Shown here in pieces: positions 6,666-7,349 of a DNA stretch of 7,349 bases (positions are counted from its first letter, which is position 1; every line of letters begins with the position of its first letter). The notes below the pieces were generated by a model. That model ran no database searches. It had not been told where the DNA came from and worked only from the letters and a program-made list of their open reading frames with translations. Made by a program: the position numbers and the translations under genes. Source of the DNA: Nitrosomonadales bacterium (GTDB taxonomy: Bacteria > Pseudomonadota > Gammaproteobacteria > Burkholderiales > SG8-41); NCBI GenBank assembly GCA_009885185.1, contig VFLF01000136.1, forward strand, positions 1 to 7,349. Direction: 5' to 3'.

Positions 6666-6769
6666 TGTCGTTCCCGCGGAGCACGCCCCGGACTTGATCC
6701 GGGGGCGGGAACCCATAACACAGCGCCATAGGGCACTCCCTATGGATTCCCGCTTTCGCGGGAATGACA
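6666..6769. repeat. 104-bp three-hairpin intergenic repeat (dRS3/NIME-like)
   Basis: The element is bounded by 13-bp terminal inverted repeats, TGTCGTTCCCGCG (6666-6678) and CGCGGGAATGACA (6757-6769), matching at 12 of 13. Inside are successive perfect stems. The first is GTTCCCGC/GCGGGAAC (6670-6677 with 6705-6712), enclosing CCCCGGA/TCCGGGG (6686-6692 with 6698-6704). The second is CCATAGGG/CCCTATGG (6726-6733 with 6738-6745). The third is ATTCCCGC/GCGGGAAT (6746-6753 with 6758-6765), which fits the ATTCCC-N8-GGGAAT pattern of the neisserial dRS3 repeat. Palindromes of this type are scattered between genes in many beta- and gammaproteobacteria. It is non-coding; apparent short peptides across it (such as V-I-P-A-K-A-G-I-H) are artefacts. 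It lies in the 282-base flgJ-flgK gap; I see no other feature in that gap. Confidence 0.85.
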
Positions 6770-6877
6770 AGGCGTCTTTTGCATGTTGCGCTGAATAATG
6801 TGGCATTCGAGTCTATCCACAGAGAAGTCTGATGCACCAGGATAAAAGCGCTTGTCAGGCTGTTCGTCAGGTTAACG

Positions 6878-7349
6878 TCATCGTTGCGCCAGAACTTGAG
6901 GCCGGCGCTCCGCCGCTACCACCTGGCGTATCGGCGGACTGTTGATCACGCTCACCAATTTGTCGGCATAAGCCGGATCGGAGGCATGGCCGCTGCGCTG
7001 CAGTTCACGCGCAAAGCCGCGTGCCTCGGACTGTCCGGGCACGCCCGCATAGCGCGTGTTGTCGCGCAGCCGGCTGGCGTAATCACGAAAGCCCTCGGCG
7101 TAGGATTCATAGACGCGAAATTTTTCAACCACCTTGGTGGGCACGCCATTAACCTGAATGGTAAGGGTTTTATCCACCGTGGGACCGTTCCAATCCTTGC
7201 CGGCCTTGATGGCGAACAGGTTATGGCTGGGCTGACCGTTGGCCGTGCGTATCTCGTGCTTGCCCCATCCCGTCTCGAGCGCGGCCTGCCCTACCATGAA
7301 TTCCGGCTGCACGCCCAGTGTCCGCGCGGCATCCACGGCGTGCGTCCAC
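6878..7349 (-). CDS. flgJ: Peptidoglycan hydrolase FlgJ, C-terminal part (5' end outside window)
   Basis: FlgJ caps the growing rod with its N-terminal domain and, in beta- and gammaproteobacteria, opens the peptidoglycan with a C-terminal glucosaminidase (GH73-type) domain in the periplasm. About 156 codons of that C-terminal domain are visible, open to the window edge. The motif Q-A-A-L-E-T-G-W-G-K carries the expected catalytic Glu. It is followed by P-S-H-N-L-F-A-I-K-A, Y-E-S-Y-A-E-G-F-R-D-Y, R-Y-A-G-V and Y-A-D-K-L-V-S-V-I-N, all family landmarks. A GTG at 7334-7336 opens a shorter frame but lies inside the domain and is not the start. The gene ends at a TGA (6878-6880), 282 bases before flgK, with no classical terminator between, so flgK may be read from the flg operon or from its own unseen promoter. 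Confidence 0.95.
   Translation of the reverse strand, partial: WTHAVDAARTLGVQPEFMVGQAALETGWGKHEIRTANGQPSHNLFAIKAGKDWNGPTVDKTLTIQVNGVPTKVVEKFRVYESYAEGFRDYASRLRDNTRYAGVPGQSEARGFARELQRSGHASDPAYADKLVSVINSPPIRQVVAAERRPQVLAQR

Noticed and set aside
6588..6837. Short - strand frames across the flgJ-flgK gap, including a peptide with V-I-P-A-K-A-G-I-H
   Set aside because: This peptide is a familiar false translation of the palindromic repeat at 6666-6769; there is no ribosome site or conserved protein.
6596..6880. Sigma-28 or sigma-54 promoter for flgK
   Set aside because: I looked on the - strand for TAAA-N15-GCCGATAA and TGGCAC-N5-TTGC type patterns and found no convincing match.
1..7349. CRISPR array, tRNA/rRNA, prophage, toxin-antitoxin or defence genes
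   Set aside because: No spaced direct repeats, RNA gene signatures or relevant protein motifs are visible; the window is a flagellar locus.

Overview
The window comes from a motile Gram-negative proteobacterium. Every large gene is a conserved flagellar gene, and the high-GC coding, the FlgJ muramidase domain and the outer-membrane type lipoprotein all fit. The gene order (fliN-O-P-Q-R meeting a flg cluster tail head-on) and the style of the dispersed palindromic repeats make me favour a betaproteobacterium. That placement is inference, and I cannot name a genus.

Layout: bases 1-2777 on the + strand carry the 3' end of fliN, then complete fliO, fliP, fliQ and fliR. FliN is part of the C-ring switch. 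FliO, P, Q and R assemble the membrane core of the flagellar type III export gate. fliN/fliO and fliO/fliP overlap by 4 bases (ATGA). fliP and fliQ are 21 bases apart. fliQ and fliR are separated by a 198-base spacer holding a large nested palindrome that looks like an inserted dispersed repeat.

Bases 2774-7349 on the - strand read in the opposite direction: the 3' end of flgJ (peptidoglycan hydrolase domain), flgK and flgL (the two hook-filament junction proteins), then a small lipoprotein gene that I cannot assign to a named family. fliR and the lipoprotein gene converge so tightly that their TAG stops share one CTAG. The flgJ-flgK gap (282 bases) contains a 104-bp three-hairpin repeat with 13-bp terminal inverted repeats; one hairpin matches the ATTCCC-N8-GGGAAT pattern of the neisserial dRS3 repeat. 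The gap between flgL and the lipoprotein gene has a third, smaller hairpin.

Together the genes describe export-gate assembly (fliO-R), switch attachment (fliN), rod passage through the wall (flgJ) and the hook-filament junction (flgK, flgL). I see no phage, CRISPR, defence, toxin-antitoxin or biosynthetic system here. The less ordinary content is the three intergenic palindromes, the unassigned lipoprotein gene, the convergent CTAG junction, and the enlarged middle regions of FlgK and FlgL that share a short G-D-x-F motif.
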